The translations under genes were made by a program, and so were the position numbers. The notes beneath the pieces were generated by a model that saw only the letters and a list, made by a program, of their open reading frames with translations, did no database searches and was not told the origin of the DNA. A DNA stretch of 64,000 nucleotides from Pseudomonas baltica (lineage in GTDB: Bacteria > Pseudomonadota > Gammaproteobacteria > Pseudomonadales > Pseudomonadaceae), in assembly GCF_031880315.1 (NCBI RefSeq), contig NZ_CP134771.1, positions 1,612,001 through 1,676,000 of the forward strand, in the 5' to 3' direction. Positions 17,861 through 26,436 of this stretch are shown here, one piece after another. How positions within the stretch are numbered: position 1 is the stretch's first letter; each line of letters starts with the position of its first letter.

Positions 17861-18867
17861 GCTGAATCTATGTCTCCGGCGCGCAAGCCATACGCTATGA
17901 CCAAAATAGGGATGTAGGCTACCAGCAGCGCGAACCCATATTCACGGTGTGCCGTACCAACGTACGCACACACCGATAGCCACGCTAGGTTGATTCCAAC
18001 CACACCCAATACCACCTTCAGATGACTGCCCGACTTCGCCGCTGCATGCTGGTACCCGTGACTCCGATGGGCCTGATACACCTTCTCTCCCCGCAGTAAT
18101 CGCCGCAACAACGTCCAGGTCGCATCGCAGATGAACACTGCCATCAAAATCGCCCACACCCAAAGGTACCCCGGCACTTCATGCCCCGCCTGCAACGCCA
18201 TACCGCCGATCATCAAACCGACAAAACCACTCCCCACATCGCCCATGAAGATCCGCGCCGGCGGCCAGTTCCAGCCGAGGAATCCGGCAGCCGCGCCAGC
18301 CATGCACAACGGAGCCAACAACAGTGAGCCATGCCCACCGACCAGGTAAATCACACAGGCAACACCGCACACAGAGACCGCCTGAGACCCAGCGATGCCG
18401 TCGATGCCATCCATGAAATTATATAGATTGAGCAACCACACCAGGCCTATCACACCCAGCGGCCAGCCCCAGACACCCAAGTCCCATCGTCCGCCGCCCA
18501 GCTCCAGCACCGGCAGCCCTCCCAACCAATACATCAACCAGCTGGCGGCAATGAAGTGCCCAAGCAGGCGCCAGCGGGCGGCTACATGACCGTGATCATC
18601 GAGAAACCCCAGCAGCGCCACCATCGTCCCCGCACCGAGATACCCCAGCAGCTGTGCGCCACCGAGCCAGCCGCAACCATAACCGACCAGCAGGCCAACA
18701 AACATGGCCCCAGCGATCGCCGCCCCGCCGCCCCGCGGTGTAGGCGCGGTGTGCGAGCTGCGCTCGTTCGGATGATCCATCAGATGATGAGCCAAGGCAT
18801 AACGCCTGACACCGGCAGTGCCGAGCCAGGAAAGAATAGCGACGACGACAGCAAGCAACACGATCAT
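17857..18867 (-). CDS. wbpL: Undecaprenyl-phosphate sugar-1-phosphate transferase (WbpL-like)
   Basis: 336 residues and about ten membrane segments, in the MraY/WecA superfamily. Diagnostic motifs are HPNERSSHTAPTPRGGG near residue 38, LLGFLDDHG, NLYNFMDGIDGIAGSQA (catalytic Asp pair) and GDVGSGFVG. It transfers a GlcNAc-, QuiNAc- or FucNAc-1-phosphate to undecaprenyl phosphate at the inner membrane, the first step of O-antigen assembly. wbpV immediately upstream (ATGA overlap) and wbpM at the far end supply a 6-deoxy-HexNAc donor. Confidence 0.92.
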   Translation of the reverse strand: MIVLLAVVVAILSWLGTAGVRRYALAHHLMDHPNERSSHTAPTPRGGGAAIAGAMFVGLLVGYGCGWLGGAQLLGYLGAGTMVALLGFLDDHGHVAARWRLLGHFIAASWLMYWLGGLPVLELGGGRWDLGVWGWPLGVIGLVWLLNLYNFMDGIDGIAGSQAVSVCGVACVIYLVGGHGSLLLAPLCMAGAAAGFLGWNWPPARIFMGDVGSGFVGLMIGGMALQAGHEVPGYLWVWAILMAVFICDATWTLLRRLLRGEKVYQAHRSHGYQHAAAKSGSHLKVVLGVVGINLAWLSVCAYVGTAHREYGFALLVAYIPILVIAYGLRAGDIDSA

Positions 18868-19817
18868 GAAACTGAATTCCTGACGGACGGATCTACAGTA
18901 ATTTTAATGCCAGCCTCAAAACTTTGCGGCGGTGACCAGCCCAGAAGACTGGCGTTCTTGCTGATATCGACCACTAGCGAGCCATATAGCCGCTCAGCCC
19001 AGCCGCGCTTGCCCACCGCCGCCGCGAGGCCACGCAGCAGTGCTTCTGGCACCCAGAACAAGCGCGGCCCGCGACCTAAACCACGTGCCAGTGCCGACAG
19101 CAATCGAGGCGTGGATACAGACTCTTCATCGCTGACCAAGAACACCTCCCCCACCGCCGCCGAATGACTGACGCACAGCGCGAGGAAGTCCACCAGATTA
19201 TGCAGGCTGACAAACGAGCGACGGTTGTTGATGCCAGCCAAGGGCAAAGGCACGCCGCGGCGCAACCATTTGAGCATCTGCTGCACGTTGCCGGCCGCGC
19301 CAGGACCATAGACAAGTGTCGGACGCACGATCACCACTTCCATGGCGGTTCGCTCGGCCAAGTCCTGAAGCGCTAGCTCGGCTTCGAATTTGGACACGCC
19401 ATAAGGGTCGTGAGGGGCGGGATTGTCGCTGGCGGTGAAAGGCCGATCAATAGGGGTTGCATTGCCATTGACCGCAATCGAGCTGACGAACACAAAGCGC
19501 CGCACACCCGACGCTGCGGCCGCTTCGGCGAGGCGCAGCGTGCCCTCGACATTGGCGGCGCGAAAGGCAGGCAGCGGATCACACTCGGCGTGCATCACGT
19601 GTACGCGCGCGGCGGCATGCACGATCACGTCGATGCCTTGCAGCGATGGTACTGGGGTCTTGCCCAACAGGTCGTAGACGAAATCGTCGGGGCCGGCGTC
19701 GCCGTCGCGTACACAGCGCAGTACGTCAACACCTGCTTGGCCACGCAGGTATTCGACCAGCGCACCGCCAACAAATCCGCCCGCTCCGGTTACCATGACT
19801 TTCAACGCAAGGCTCAT
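18864..19817 (-). CDS. wbpV: NAD-dependent epimerase/reductase, WbpV-like
   Basis: 317 residues starting MSLALKVMVTGAGGFVG, with SSIAVNG and YGVSKFEAE (Ser, Tyr-X3-Lys) of the extended SDR family. In P. aeruginosa the WbpV/WbpL/WbpM trio makes and transfers UDP-QuiNAc; WbpV reduces the 4-keto sugar produced by WbpM. The frame is open to 20054, but that extension is a shadow of the glycosyltransferase gene. The ATG at 19817 has a perfect AGGAGG and forms a TCAT overlap with the preceding stop. UDP-GlcNAc/Glc 4-epimerase activity is the alternative. Confidence 0.88.
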   Translation of the reverse strand: MSLALKVMVTGAGGFVGGALVEYLRGQAGVDVLRCVRDGDAGPDDFVYDLLGKTPVPSLQGIDVIVHAAARVHVMHAECDPLPAFRAANVEGTLRLAEAAAASGVRRFVFVSSIAVNGNATPIDRPFTASDNPAPHDPYGVSKFEAELALQDLAERTAMEVVIVRPTLVYGPGAAGNVQQMLKWLRRGVPLPLAGINNRRSFVSLHNLVDFLALCVSHSAAVGEVFLVSDEESVSTPRLLSALARGLGRGPRLFWVPEALLRGLAAAVGKRGWAERLYGSLVVDISKNASLLGWSPPQSFEAGIKITVDPSVRNSVS

Positions 19818-20740
19818 TTGGCGCCTCCTGTGATCCAGGCAACAGCGCACAGTGCTGCAAACAGCAGTTGATCTCGTGGACGCCGCCGACATTGCCGGGC
19901 GTTGACCAGCATTCGCGCCAGTTGCCGACGATCGACGGCAGCGCCGGTGACGGGCGCAGCGGCATCGACGCCAACCAGCCGGGCGATCAGGCTGACCTGC
20001 TCGAACCACCACCCTTGGCGAATACGCTTGAGGCGGTGAAACATCGACCGCCAACTGGTGTTGGCACCAAACTCGTTATTACCGTGCTGGCGATAGAGCA
20101 ACCCCGGCTGCTGGTCGATAAACCACACCCAGCCGTTCTGCCGCGCATAGGCGTAGGCCAACCAGTCGTGCAATGCCACGTTTTGCAACGCATGCCGGTG
20201 CTGACGAACGAAGCCCTGCAGGGCTTGAGCGAACGCTGGAGCGAATACATAGGAACAACCGGGGCCGGCCGCCTCGAAATGGTGATCCCAGTGCACTTGT
20301 GGCTGGGCCTTGTCGAGCAGTTGACGACGACCATCCGCCCAAAACGCAAGCACATTGCTGGAGTAGGCACTGGCGCGGTGCGCAGAGAGCTGCTCAATGG
20401 CCCGCAGCAATTTGCCGGGTAGCCAGATATCGTCCTGATCGGCGAATGCGACATGATCGAGCTCGCCCAGGCTGACATCCCGCAACAATCGGAAAAAATT
20501 GCCAGCGGCACTGCCCGATCGACCTGAGGGCAACAACGTGACGTTGGCATGCGCGGCTGCATAGGCCTCGCACCAACCCCAAGTGTTATCGAGGCTTTCA
20601 TCGACACTGATATGCAGATGAACAGCAACGCGCTGTTGGGCCTGAATTGACTGTACCTGCTCATCCAGCCAGCGCTCGCCGTTACAGGCGGCCAGCAGGA
20701 CAGCTACGCGCGGTGGAACCGAGGGAGCGGATGCCGTCAT
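19814..20740 (-). CDS. Family-2 glycosyltransferase, rhamnosyltransferase-like
   Basis: About 308 residues. The start VAVLLAACNGERWLDEQVQSI and the DDIWLP motif in FADQDDIWLPGKL are typical of the RgpB/WbbL-type GT2 group, many of which transfer rhamnose; the LF/HRL C-terminal part also fits. An in-frame rmlD two genes upstream gives some support for a rhamnose donor. The start is uncertain: the ATG at 20740 removes 21 unconvincing residues from the open frame, which runs to 20803, but neither has a strong ribosome-binding site. Linkage unknown. Confidence 0.83.
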   Translation of the reverse strand: MTASAPSVPPRVAVLLAACNGERWLDEQVQSIQAQQRVAVHLHISVDESLDNTWGWCEAYAAAHANVTLLPSGRSGSAAGNFFRLLRDVSLGELDHVAFADQDDIWLPGKLLRAIEQLSAHRASAYSSNVLAFWADGRRQLLDKAQPQVHWDHHFEAAGPGCSYVFAPAFAQALQGFVRQHRHALQNVALHDWLAYAYARQNGWVWFIDQQPGLLYRQHGNNEFGANTSWRSMFHRLKRIRQGWWFEQVSLIARLVGVDAAAPVTGAAVDRRQLARMLVNARQCRRRPRDQLLFAALCAVAWITGGAK

Positions 20741-20915
20741 GAAGCGAGGACACCCGAGATCTGCAGGATGGCATGAACTATCAACGCAACACTCCGTGTA
20801 CAAGGCGATGCGAGGGTGTTCAAGTGCTGCACGATCCGCCCCTGCCCCCCACTGGACGGCGTGAGGTTAGCTCGGTTCAAGTGCGATAGCCATCCTTGGC
20901 AATACCACGAAGCAA

Positions 20916-22292
20916 TCAATGGCTCGCCGCTTTACCGCCGATCAGGCTTTCGATTTCCGCCACCTTGTCGTTCACCAGGCTTTGCTGGCCACGACTCTCG
21001 ACGTTCAGGCGCAGCAACGGCTCCGTGTTGGAACCGCGCAGACTGAAGCGCCACTCCTTGAACTCCACGCTAATACCATCGGTGCGGTCCACGTGTGGGC
21101 TTTGCGGCAAATAGTGGGCGAGGATCTTCTCGATCGAACCTTTGACGTCCTCCACCTGATAGTTGATCTCGCCGCTGCATGGGAATGCTTCGATCCGCTC
21201 ATCTACCAGCTGGGCCAGGGATTTACCGCTCACACTCATCAGCTCAGCCACCAGCAACCACGGAATATTGCCGCTGTCGCAGTAGGCGAAATCGCGGAAA
21301 TAATGGTGAGCGCTCATCTCGCCGCCATACACGGCATCTTCCAACCGCATGCGCTCCTTGATGAAGGCATGGCCGGTCTTGCTCTGAATGGCTACACCAC
21401 CGGCAGCTTCGACCTGCTCGATAGTGTTCCAGGTCAGGCGTGGGTCGTGGATGATCTTGCTGCCTGGGTGCTTTTTGAGCAGCATTTCAGCCAGCAGCCC
21501 AACCAGGTAATAGCCTTCGATAAAACGGCCAGTGCCGTCGAAGAAGAAGCAACGGTCGAAGTCGCCATCCCAGGCGATCCCCAGGTCAGCACCGTGCTCG
21601 AGCAGCGCGCTGCGAGTCAGTTCGCGGTTTTCCGGCAACAGCGGGTTGGGCACGCCATTGGGGAAATTGCCGTCCGGCTCCCCGTTGATGACGATGATGT
21701 CCAGTGGCAGCTTTTTCTTCAGCAGTTCGATGGTTGGGCCGACGGCGCCGTTGCCGGGGTCAGCCAGGACCTTCAAAGGCTTGAGGGTCTTGACGTCGAT
21801 ATAGGTCAGCAGGTGATCGATGTAGGCGGTTTTGTCGAAGGCTTCGATGACTTTGCCCGCAGTAGCGGTTTTGTCGGCAAAGTCCCCGGCTTCGACGCGC
21901 GTGCGAATGGCTTCCAGGCCCGTGTCGCCGCTGATGGGCTTGGAGTGCTCGCGCACCAGCTTCATACCGTTATAGCCCTTAGGGTTATGACTGGCAGTGA
22001 TCATGATGCCGCCATCGGCCTTGAGGTGGCTGGTGCCGAAATACACTTCTTCGGTACCGCACAGGCCAAGGTCGAGCACATCGGCGCCCGCCTCGGTCAG
22101 GCCCTTTATCAAAGCCGCTGCGAGGCCCGGACTCTCCAGGCGCATGTCGCGCCCTACCACGTAGGTCTTGCCGTGCAGTTCGGAAACCAGCGCGCGGCCA
22201 ATCCGGTAGGCAATGTCGTCGTTGAGATCGGCCGGGACTTGACCGCGGATGTCGTAGGCCTTGAAGCAACGGGTCTGGATAGGAGAATGCAT
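20916..22292 (-). CDS. cpsG: Phosphomannomutase of the CpsG/ManB type
   Basis: 458 residues starting MHSPIQTRCFKAYDIRGQVP. The phosphoserine loop ITASHNPKGYNGMKLV, the metal-binding DGDFDRCFFFD and the sugar-binding GGEMSAHHYF (Glu-Met-Ser-Ala-His) are complete, as is the phosphate-contacting RGSNTEP near the end. It interconverts mannose-6- and mannose-1-phosphate for GDP-mannose, and perhaps the glucose phosphates. The N-terminal pattern is that of ManB/CpsG, distinct from the AlgC proteins that pseudomonads also carry. The frame is open to 22481, but the upstream part has no family match. Confidence 0.92.
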   Translation of the reverse strand: MHSPIQTRCFKAYDIRGQVPADLNDDIAYRIGRALVSELHGKTYVVGRDMRLESPGLAAALIKGLTEAGADVLDLGLCGTEEVYFGTSHLKADGGIMITASHNPKGYNGMKLVREHSKPISGDTGLEAIRTRVEAGDFADKTATAGKVIEAFDKTAYIDHLLTYIDVKTLKPLKVLADPGNGAVGPTIELLKKKLPLDIIVINGEPDGNFPNGVPNPLLPENRELTRSALLEHGADLGIAWDGDFDRCFFFDGTGRFIEGYYLVGLLAEMLLKKHPGSKIIHDPRLTWNTIEQVEAAGGVAIQSKTGHAFIKERMRLEDAVYGGEMSAHHYFRDFAYCDSGNIPWLLVAELMSVSGKSLAQLVDERIEAFPCSGEINYQVEDVKGSIEKILAHYLPQSPHVDRTDGISVEFKEWRFSLRGSNTEPLLRLNVESRGQQSLVNDKVAEIESLIGGKAASH

Positions 22293-22514
22293 AGCGTTCA
22301 CTCGCTCTGTTGGCCGAAAATACGGGTTGGAGGTCCCTCGATGAAGGGCGCTGACAATAGCTGATGCAGGTAGCCTGTCAGATCGACATGACGATCCCGG
22401 TTGTGCAGCACCAGCGATATGACAGCGAAAAACGGGATCGGTGCTCGGCCCAGTCGAGAAAAAATCTCGAATACTCGTCACCTCCTCCCATTCATATGCC
22501 GAATACGTTGCCCA

Positions 22515-23399
22515 CTAGGACAGCTCGGCGAGCATGCGTTCGACACCGCCCTGCCACTGCGGTAGATGCAAGCCGAATGCCTGCTGCAGCTTTTGATTGC
22601 TCAGACGTGAATTCAGCGGTCGGGCGGCTGGTGTAGGGTAGGCGCTGGTGGGTATAGGGGTAACGGTGGCTGTCTTCAAGGGCTTGCCCTGCGCGCGAGC
22701 GAAATCCAGGACGAACTGCGCATAGGCATGCCAGCTGGTTTCACCGCTGGGGACCAAGTGGTAAAGGCCGCTTAGTGCCGGCTGCCGCAGCGTGGCAGTG
22801 ATCGCATGGGCGGTGACGTCGGCCAGAAGCTCAGCGCTGGTCGGGGCGCCATGCTGGTCGGCGATCACGTTCAAGGTGTCGCGTTCGGCAGCTAATCGCA
22901 GCATGGTCTTGGCGAAGTTGCTACCCCGGGCGCCATAGACCCAACTGGTGCGCAAAATCAAATGCTGGCAGCCGCTGGCAAGTATCGCCTGCTCCCCGGC
23001 AAGCTTGGTCTGGCCATAGTAATTGACCGGGGAAGCCACCGCGCTTTCTGCCCATGGGTCGACACCGCGACCGTCGAAGACGTAGTCCGTGGAGTAATGG
23101 ACCAGCAGCGCGCCCGAGCGCTGCGCCTCTTGTGCCATGACTTGCGGGGCAAGGCCATTGATGAGCATTGCCGTATCACGATCGGTTTCAGCTTTGTCGA
23201 CCGCGGTGTAGGCCGCAGCGTTGACGATTACATCAGGCTTGAGGGTTTGCAGAGTGTGCCGCAAGCCGTCACGATCAGCCAGGTTGCCGCAGTAATCCGT
23301 GCTGTGGCGATCAAGGGATACCAGTTCGCCCAAAGGCGTGAGGGAACGCTGCAGCTCCCAACCGACTTGGCCATTTTTGCCTAAAAGAAGAATTTTCAT
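22515..23399 (-). CDS. rmlD: dTDP-4-dehydrorhamnose reductase
   Basis: 294 residues. The start MKILLLGKNGQVGWELQRSL is the NAD(P)-binding motif of RmlD; VNAAAYTAVDKAETD, HYSTDYVFDG and the YGQTKLAGE catalytic segment follow. It makes dTDP-L-rhamnose, the last step of the pathway. The usual partners rmlB, rmlA and rmlC are not next to it, so in this strain they lie elsewhere or the gene is a relocated extra copy. It is the first gene of the glycan locus after ihfB/lapA. Confidence 0.93.
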   Translation of the reverse strand: MKILLLGKNGQVGWELQRSLTPLGELVSLDRHSTDYCGNLADRDGLRHTLQTLKPDVIVNAAAYTAVDKAETDRDTAMLINGLAPQVMAQEAQRSGALLVHYSTDYVFDGRGVDPWAESAVASPVNYYGQTKLAGEQAILASGCQHLILRTSWVYGARGSNFAKTMLRLAAERDTLNVIADQHGAPTSAELLADVTAHAITATLRQPALSGLYHLVPSGETSWHAYAQFVLDFARAQGKPLKTATVTPIPTSAYPTPAARPLNSRLSNQKLQQAFGLHLPQWQGGVERMLAELS

Positions 23400-23500
23400 G
23401 CGGCCCGACTGTACTTCATCCGGTTATGGGAAACCTGCAACCAGGCGCTTTGGAGCACTGGATTGCAAGCTGCTGGATGAAAGAATACAGGAATAGGCGA

Positions 23501-23764
23501 TCAGGGCGTTGCCACACGCTGGCGTTTGAGTTCACGCCGAAATTTACGCTTGCTGCGATGGGCCACATAAGTACCGAGCAGCGGGCCGATGATCAGGCCC
23601 AGAAGGAACGCCAATATGACGAGTACCGACACTGGCAACTGCGGACCAGCCCAGCCAAGGAAGGCCAAAGCTACCGCCTGCTGGTTCTCCAGCACGAATA
23701 GAAGTGTCACTGCGACGACGGCCAGCACGATCAGTACCAGCAGTAGTTTTCTTACATTGCGCAT
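23501..23764 (-). CDS. LapA-domain (DUF1049) small membrane protein
   Basis: 87 residues with two membrane helices (LLLVLIVLAVVAVTLLFVLE and LPVSVLVILAFLLGLIIGPL) and a basic tail HRSKRKFRRELKRQR. The NQQAV segment between helices is typical of the LapA/YciS family, which works with LapB in controlling lipopolysaccharide synthesis through LpxC in E. coli. It follows ihfB on the same strand, as in other pseudomonads. GAGGAG lies upstream of the ATG. Confidence 0.88.
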   Translation of the reverse strand: MRNVRKLLLVLIVLAVVAVTLLFVLENQQAVALAFLGWAGPQLPVSVLVILAFLLGLIIGPLLGTYVAHRSKRKFRRELKRQRVATP

Positions 23765-23802
23765 ATTGCTCTCCTCAGTATTGAAGCCTGAAGAGGCAGC
23801 GC

Positions 23803-24096
23803 TTAGGCGAGCTCTTCATCCTCATTGACGCGATCGCGGAGCTCCTTGCCCGGCTTGAAATGCGGAACGAATTTGCCATCGAGGCTGACCGATTGGCCAG
23901 TCTTGGGGTTACGCCCCACTCGCGGCGCGCGGTAGTGCAGCGAGAAGCTGCCGAAGCCGCGAATCTCGATCCGGTCACCGGTGGCCAGGCACTGGGACAT
24001 CTGTTCAAGCATGGTCTTGATGGCCAGCTCCACATCCTTGGATGAGAGTAGACCTTGATGGGTGACAATACGTTCGATCAGTTCCGACTTCGTCAT
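23803..24096 (-). CDS. ihfB: Integration host factor subunit beta
   Basis: 97 residues beginning [15 protein letters not shown]. The DNA-binding arm contains [10 protein letters not shown] and the HU/IHF family core [21 protein letters not shown]... is complete. It pairs with IhfA to bend DNA at promoters and recombination sites. An AAGGG ribosome-binding site precedes the start. Its position between rpsA and the O-antigen locus is conserved in pseudomonads. Confidence 0.98.
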   Translation of the reverse strand: MTKSELIERIVTHQGLLSSKDVELAIKTMLEQMSQCLATGDRIEIRGFGSFSLHYRAPRVGRNPKTGQSVSLDGKFVPHFKPGKELRDRVNEDEELA

Positions 24097-24518
24097 ATTT
24101 TTCCCTTCTGTATCAAGCAGCTAGATAACCGCTGTGAAGGTTTTAGCATGACCCGACGGATTTGAACAGCCTGAGTCTTGACTTCTGTGGAAAAGTTTTA
24201 GTGGCCCAGAGTTTTTTTGCAGGAATATGGCAGGTAGGGGGGCGTTTTATGGCGGATGCACTATGGCAGGGCTGCGCAGTGCACGGTTTTGGTGGGTTTA
24301 TCAACGACCTGGAGCGAAGAGCTTGGCCGCAAAAAATTTCTTCCGGGACATTTGCAAGGCCTCAAATATCATTCCGAGGCGAGCCGCCTCGCTACAAGGG
24401 CAACACCGCACCCTGGCCAATCAGCACACCACGTGTATCTACCGGGGTACCAAATGGGGAGGATCGGGCCGCGCGGAGTTTGTAGGATTGTGCCGATCTG
24501 AGGTCTTGGGAATACGCA
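24097..24518. other. 422-base intergenic region upstream of ihfB
   Basis: Divergent region between ihfB (minus) and the small membrane protein gene (plus). It holds a perfect 7-bp hairpin CGAGGCG-AGC-CGCCTCG near 24375-24391 without a T-run, and a TTGACT near 24178 without an obvious partner -10 element. Several overlapping short frames are open on the plus strand but none resembles a protein. Confidence 0.5.
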
Positions 24519-24764
24519 ATGTACTGGTTGATCGCTTTGGGCTGTTTTGGGGCGGCGGTGGCGTCGCAGTTCAATCTCACACGCAGTGCGACGTTGGCGA
24601 AGGCGAGCAGGTTTCGGGCGCTGGGCGTATCGGATGATCGGGCTCGGCAGTTCTATCAGGATACCGCGCTGGCGGCCTTCAAGCAGCGTTGGCCGGCCAT
24701 GTTGCTGCATGGCAGCCTGCTCTCTTTATTCAGTCTGTCGGTGTGCTGGTTCGTCCTGAACTGA
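24519..24764 (+). CDS. Small membrane protein of unknown function
   Basis: 81 residues with two hydrophobic segments, one at each end (MYWLIALGCFGAAVASQF and LLHGSLLSLFSLSVCWFVL), and a charged middle (RALGVSDDRARQFYQDTALAAFK). The family is not recognised, but the predicted topology and balanced amino-acid use support a real gene. It stands alone on the plus strand and ends 10 bases before the convergent phosphatase gene. Confidence 0.65.
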   Translation: MYWLIALGCFGAAVASQFNLTRSATLAKASRFRALGVSDDRARQFYQDTALAAFKQRWPAMLLHGSLLSLFSLSVCWFVLN

Positions 24765-24774
24765 GCACCACCCG

Positions 24775-25515
24775 TCAGGCCGCGCCGTATTCGAGGGTGA
24801 TCACTTTGCCGGTGGCGACTTCGATCGCGCTGAGATGGCCGTCTGGCCACGAGCAACCGGTGTCGAGATACACCACGTTGCCCAGACGGGTGGGGGATGG
24901 GACGCTGGTATGACCGACGTAGACAGTATCGACACCGGTGATCGGGGTCTTGTCGCGGTTGTTGATGCGGTTGCGCGAGTAGAGTACCTGGCGCTGGGTC
25001 AGTTGCTGGACGTCGCCGCCCTGCTCGCCTGCCAGGTTCATGAGGATTTCTTCCCAGTGATGCTGGCCCGGCAGCAATGGCGGCTCGGCATGGACGACAC
25101 CGAAGCGGCCGCGGGCCGTTTCCACATCGAGGGCGAAGGGCAACTGCTGCAGGCGCAGGGCGATGGCCTGGCGCAACTCGGTCTCGGCATCGTGGTACCA
25201 GGCACCGCCGTTGTTGCGGTGTTTTTCCACGGAGCCGGTGCCCAGGTCGTGGTCGAGGATCATTTGTTCGTGGTTGCCACGTACCGAATAAAACCAGGCG
25301 TGCTCGAGCCATTGCAGCACCTGATGAGACGCCGGGCCGCGGTCGACCAGGTCGCCGACTGCCAATAAACGGTCGGCGTCGGTATCGAAATCGACTGTAC
25401 GCATAAAGGCTTCGAGCAGTTCAAAGTGACCGTGCACATCGCCCACGACGAAGTCGCGGCCAAGGGTGTTGGGCGCCAAGCGCAAGCAGGTGGCAGGGGC
25501 AGTACAAGGGGTCAT
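24775..25515 (-). CDS. Metallophosphoesterase, PrpA/PPP-type serine/threonine phosphatase-like
   Basis: 246 residues with the phosphoesterase signature in order: GDVHGHFE, GDLVDRGP and GNHEQM, then a distal HAEPP. These hold the two metal ions. The size and motif spacing match the bacteriophage-lambda-phosphatase / PrpA group rather than the symmetrical Ap4A hydrolase ApaH. Targets are unknown. The ATG at 25515 has no good ribosome-binding site, so the true start may be slightly downstream, before the FVVGDVHG segment. Confidence 0.82.
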   Translation of the reverse strand: MTPCTAPATCLRLAPNTLGRDFVVGDVHGHFELLEAFMRTVDFDTDADRLLAVGDLVDRGPASHQVLQWLEHAWFYSVRGNHEQMILDHDLGTGSVEKHRNNGGAWYHDAETELRQAIALRLQQLPFALDVETARGRFGVVHAEPPLLPGQHHWEEILMNLAGEQGGDVQQLTQRQVLYSRNRINNRDKTPITGVDTVYVGHTSVPSPTRLGNVVYLDTGCSWPDGHLSAIEVATGKVITLEYGAA

Positions 25516-25617
25516 AATGCGGCCGCTTTACTCGAGTGGAAGGTGGTCGTGCACGCAGCGAGGCGTCTGGGTGGCGGAATTCAGTCACATCGACGTCGCA
25601 CCCTGCCTTGCATGCAT

Positions 25618-25827
25618 TCAGCTTGCCAACACTTGCACTTTGCACGCTTGCGGACCGTTAGGCCCAGCTTCGATCTCGAAGGCGACCCGCTGGCCTTCCC
25701 TGAGCGTCTTGTAGCCGTCGCCCTGGATGGCCTGGACATGCACGAAGATGTCCACGCCGCCATCCTGCTGGATGAAGCCGTAGCCGGTCTCGGCGCGAAA
25801 CCATTTGACGATGCCCGTGGTTTTCAT
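25618..25827 (-). CDS. Cold-shock-domain protein
   Basis: 69 residues beginning [19 protein letters not shown], which contains RNP1, with RNP2 in DIFVHVQAI. This is a complete single cold-shock domain that binds single-stranded RNA or DNA. Residues such as FRAETG in place of FNAEKG show it is a divergent CspA-family copy. The open frame reaches 25899, but the first 24 codons are not part of the domain. Confidence 0.9.
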   Translation of the reverse strand: MKTTGIVKWFRAETGYGFIQQDGGVDIFVHVQAIQGDGYKTLREGQRVAFEIEAGPNGPQACKVQVLAS

Positions 25828-25991
25828 CCTGCTGCCCCCGGAACGCTCTAGTACGAGGTTCATCAAAGACAACAGGAGTGGGACCGTCAATGGTGGCACT
25901 GACTGGCGGTCGAGTGCGGGCTTGCGCGTACAGCGGCGAAGCCTTCGAAGACTTCGCCAAGCCCGCTCTCACATTGGAATTAGGGACACTA

Positions 25992-26297
25992 TTACGTATC
26001 GGTTGGGACTTTGCAGGCGATGACCATCGTGCGGCTATAACGACCCGGGCTGAAACCCATAAAACTGTCGCCCTCTTCTTCCTTGACGTCCGTGGTCTTG
26101 GACATTGTTTTATAGCCATGAGTGCAGACACTCTGCGCCTTGGTGTAACAGGACTCCCAATCCGTCGTCATGCCAGAGCAATTGACGACAAAGCCCCGGA
26201 CGTTACCCACCGAATGAGCCTTGACCGATGCAGTGCTGCATCCTGAAAGCACAGCGAACGCCGTCAAACCGATGAGCATGGGAACTGCAGTCTTCAT
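25992..26297 (-). CDS. Small putative lipoprotein
   Basis: 101 residues. A signal peptide MKTAVPMLIGLTAFAVLSGC ends in a lipobox (LSGC), so the mature protein should be lipid-anchored. The mature part has four more cysteines (VVNCSG, ESCYTK, SVCTHG, IACKV), probably two disulfides in the periplasm. The family is not recognised with certainty. It lies downstream of rpsA on the same strand, behind the rpsA terminator. Confidence 0.72.
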   Translation of the reverse strand: MKTAVPMLIGLTAFAVLSGCSTASVKAHSVGNVRGFVVNCSGMTTDWESCYTKAQSVCTHGYKTMSKTTDVKEEEGDSFMGFSPGRYSRTMVIACKVPTDT

Positions 26298-26388
26298 GTT
26301 GCTGCCTTATACCGAATACACAAATTCTTAGTGAGCCATCATGAGTTTACCTAGAAGAGCTTCTCATTAACGGTGTAAAAAATTTGCG

Positions 26389-26420
26389 AAAAAAAGGGCG
26401 ACCGAAGTCGCCCCTTTTTG
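26389..26420 (-). terminator. Rho-independent terminator of rpsA
   Basis: Read on the minus strand: GGGGCGAC-TTCG-GTCGCCC followed by TTTTTTT, beginning 17 bases after the rpsA stop. A UUCG tetraloop on a GC stem and a long T-run make this a textbook intrinsic terminator. A T-run on the other strand too means it may work in both directions. Confidence 0.9.
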
Positions 26421-26436
26421 AATGGTAAATCAGAAC

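Noticed and set aside
19818..20054. 79-codon upstream extension of the wbpV-like frame
   Set aside because: Very Arg- and Ser-rich, overlaps the glycosyltransferase gene, and the AGGAGG at 19825 marks the real start.
12000..24100. JUMPstart/ops anti-termination element before the glycan operons
   Set aside because: The intergenic stretches were read for GGCGGTAG-type sequences on the coding strand and none was found.
24162..24637. Overlapping plus-strand frames upstream of the small membrane protein
   Set aside because: They overlap each other in different frames and show no protein-like pattern.
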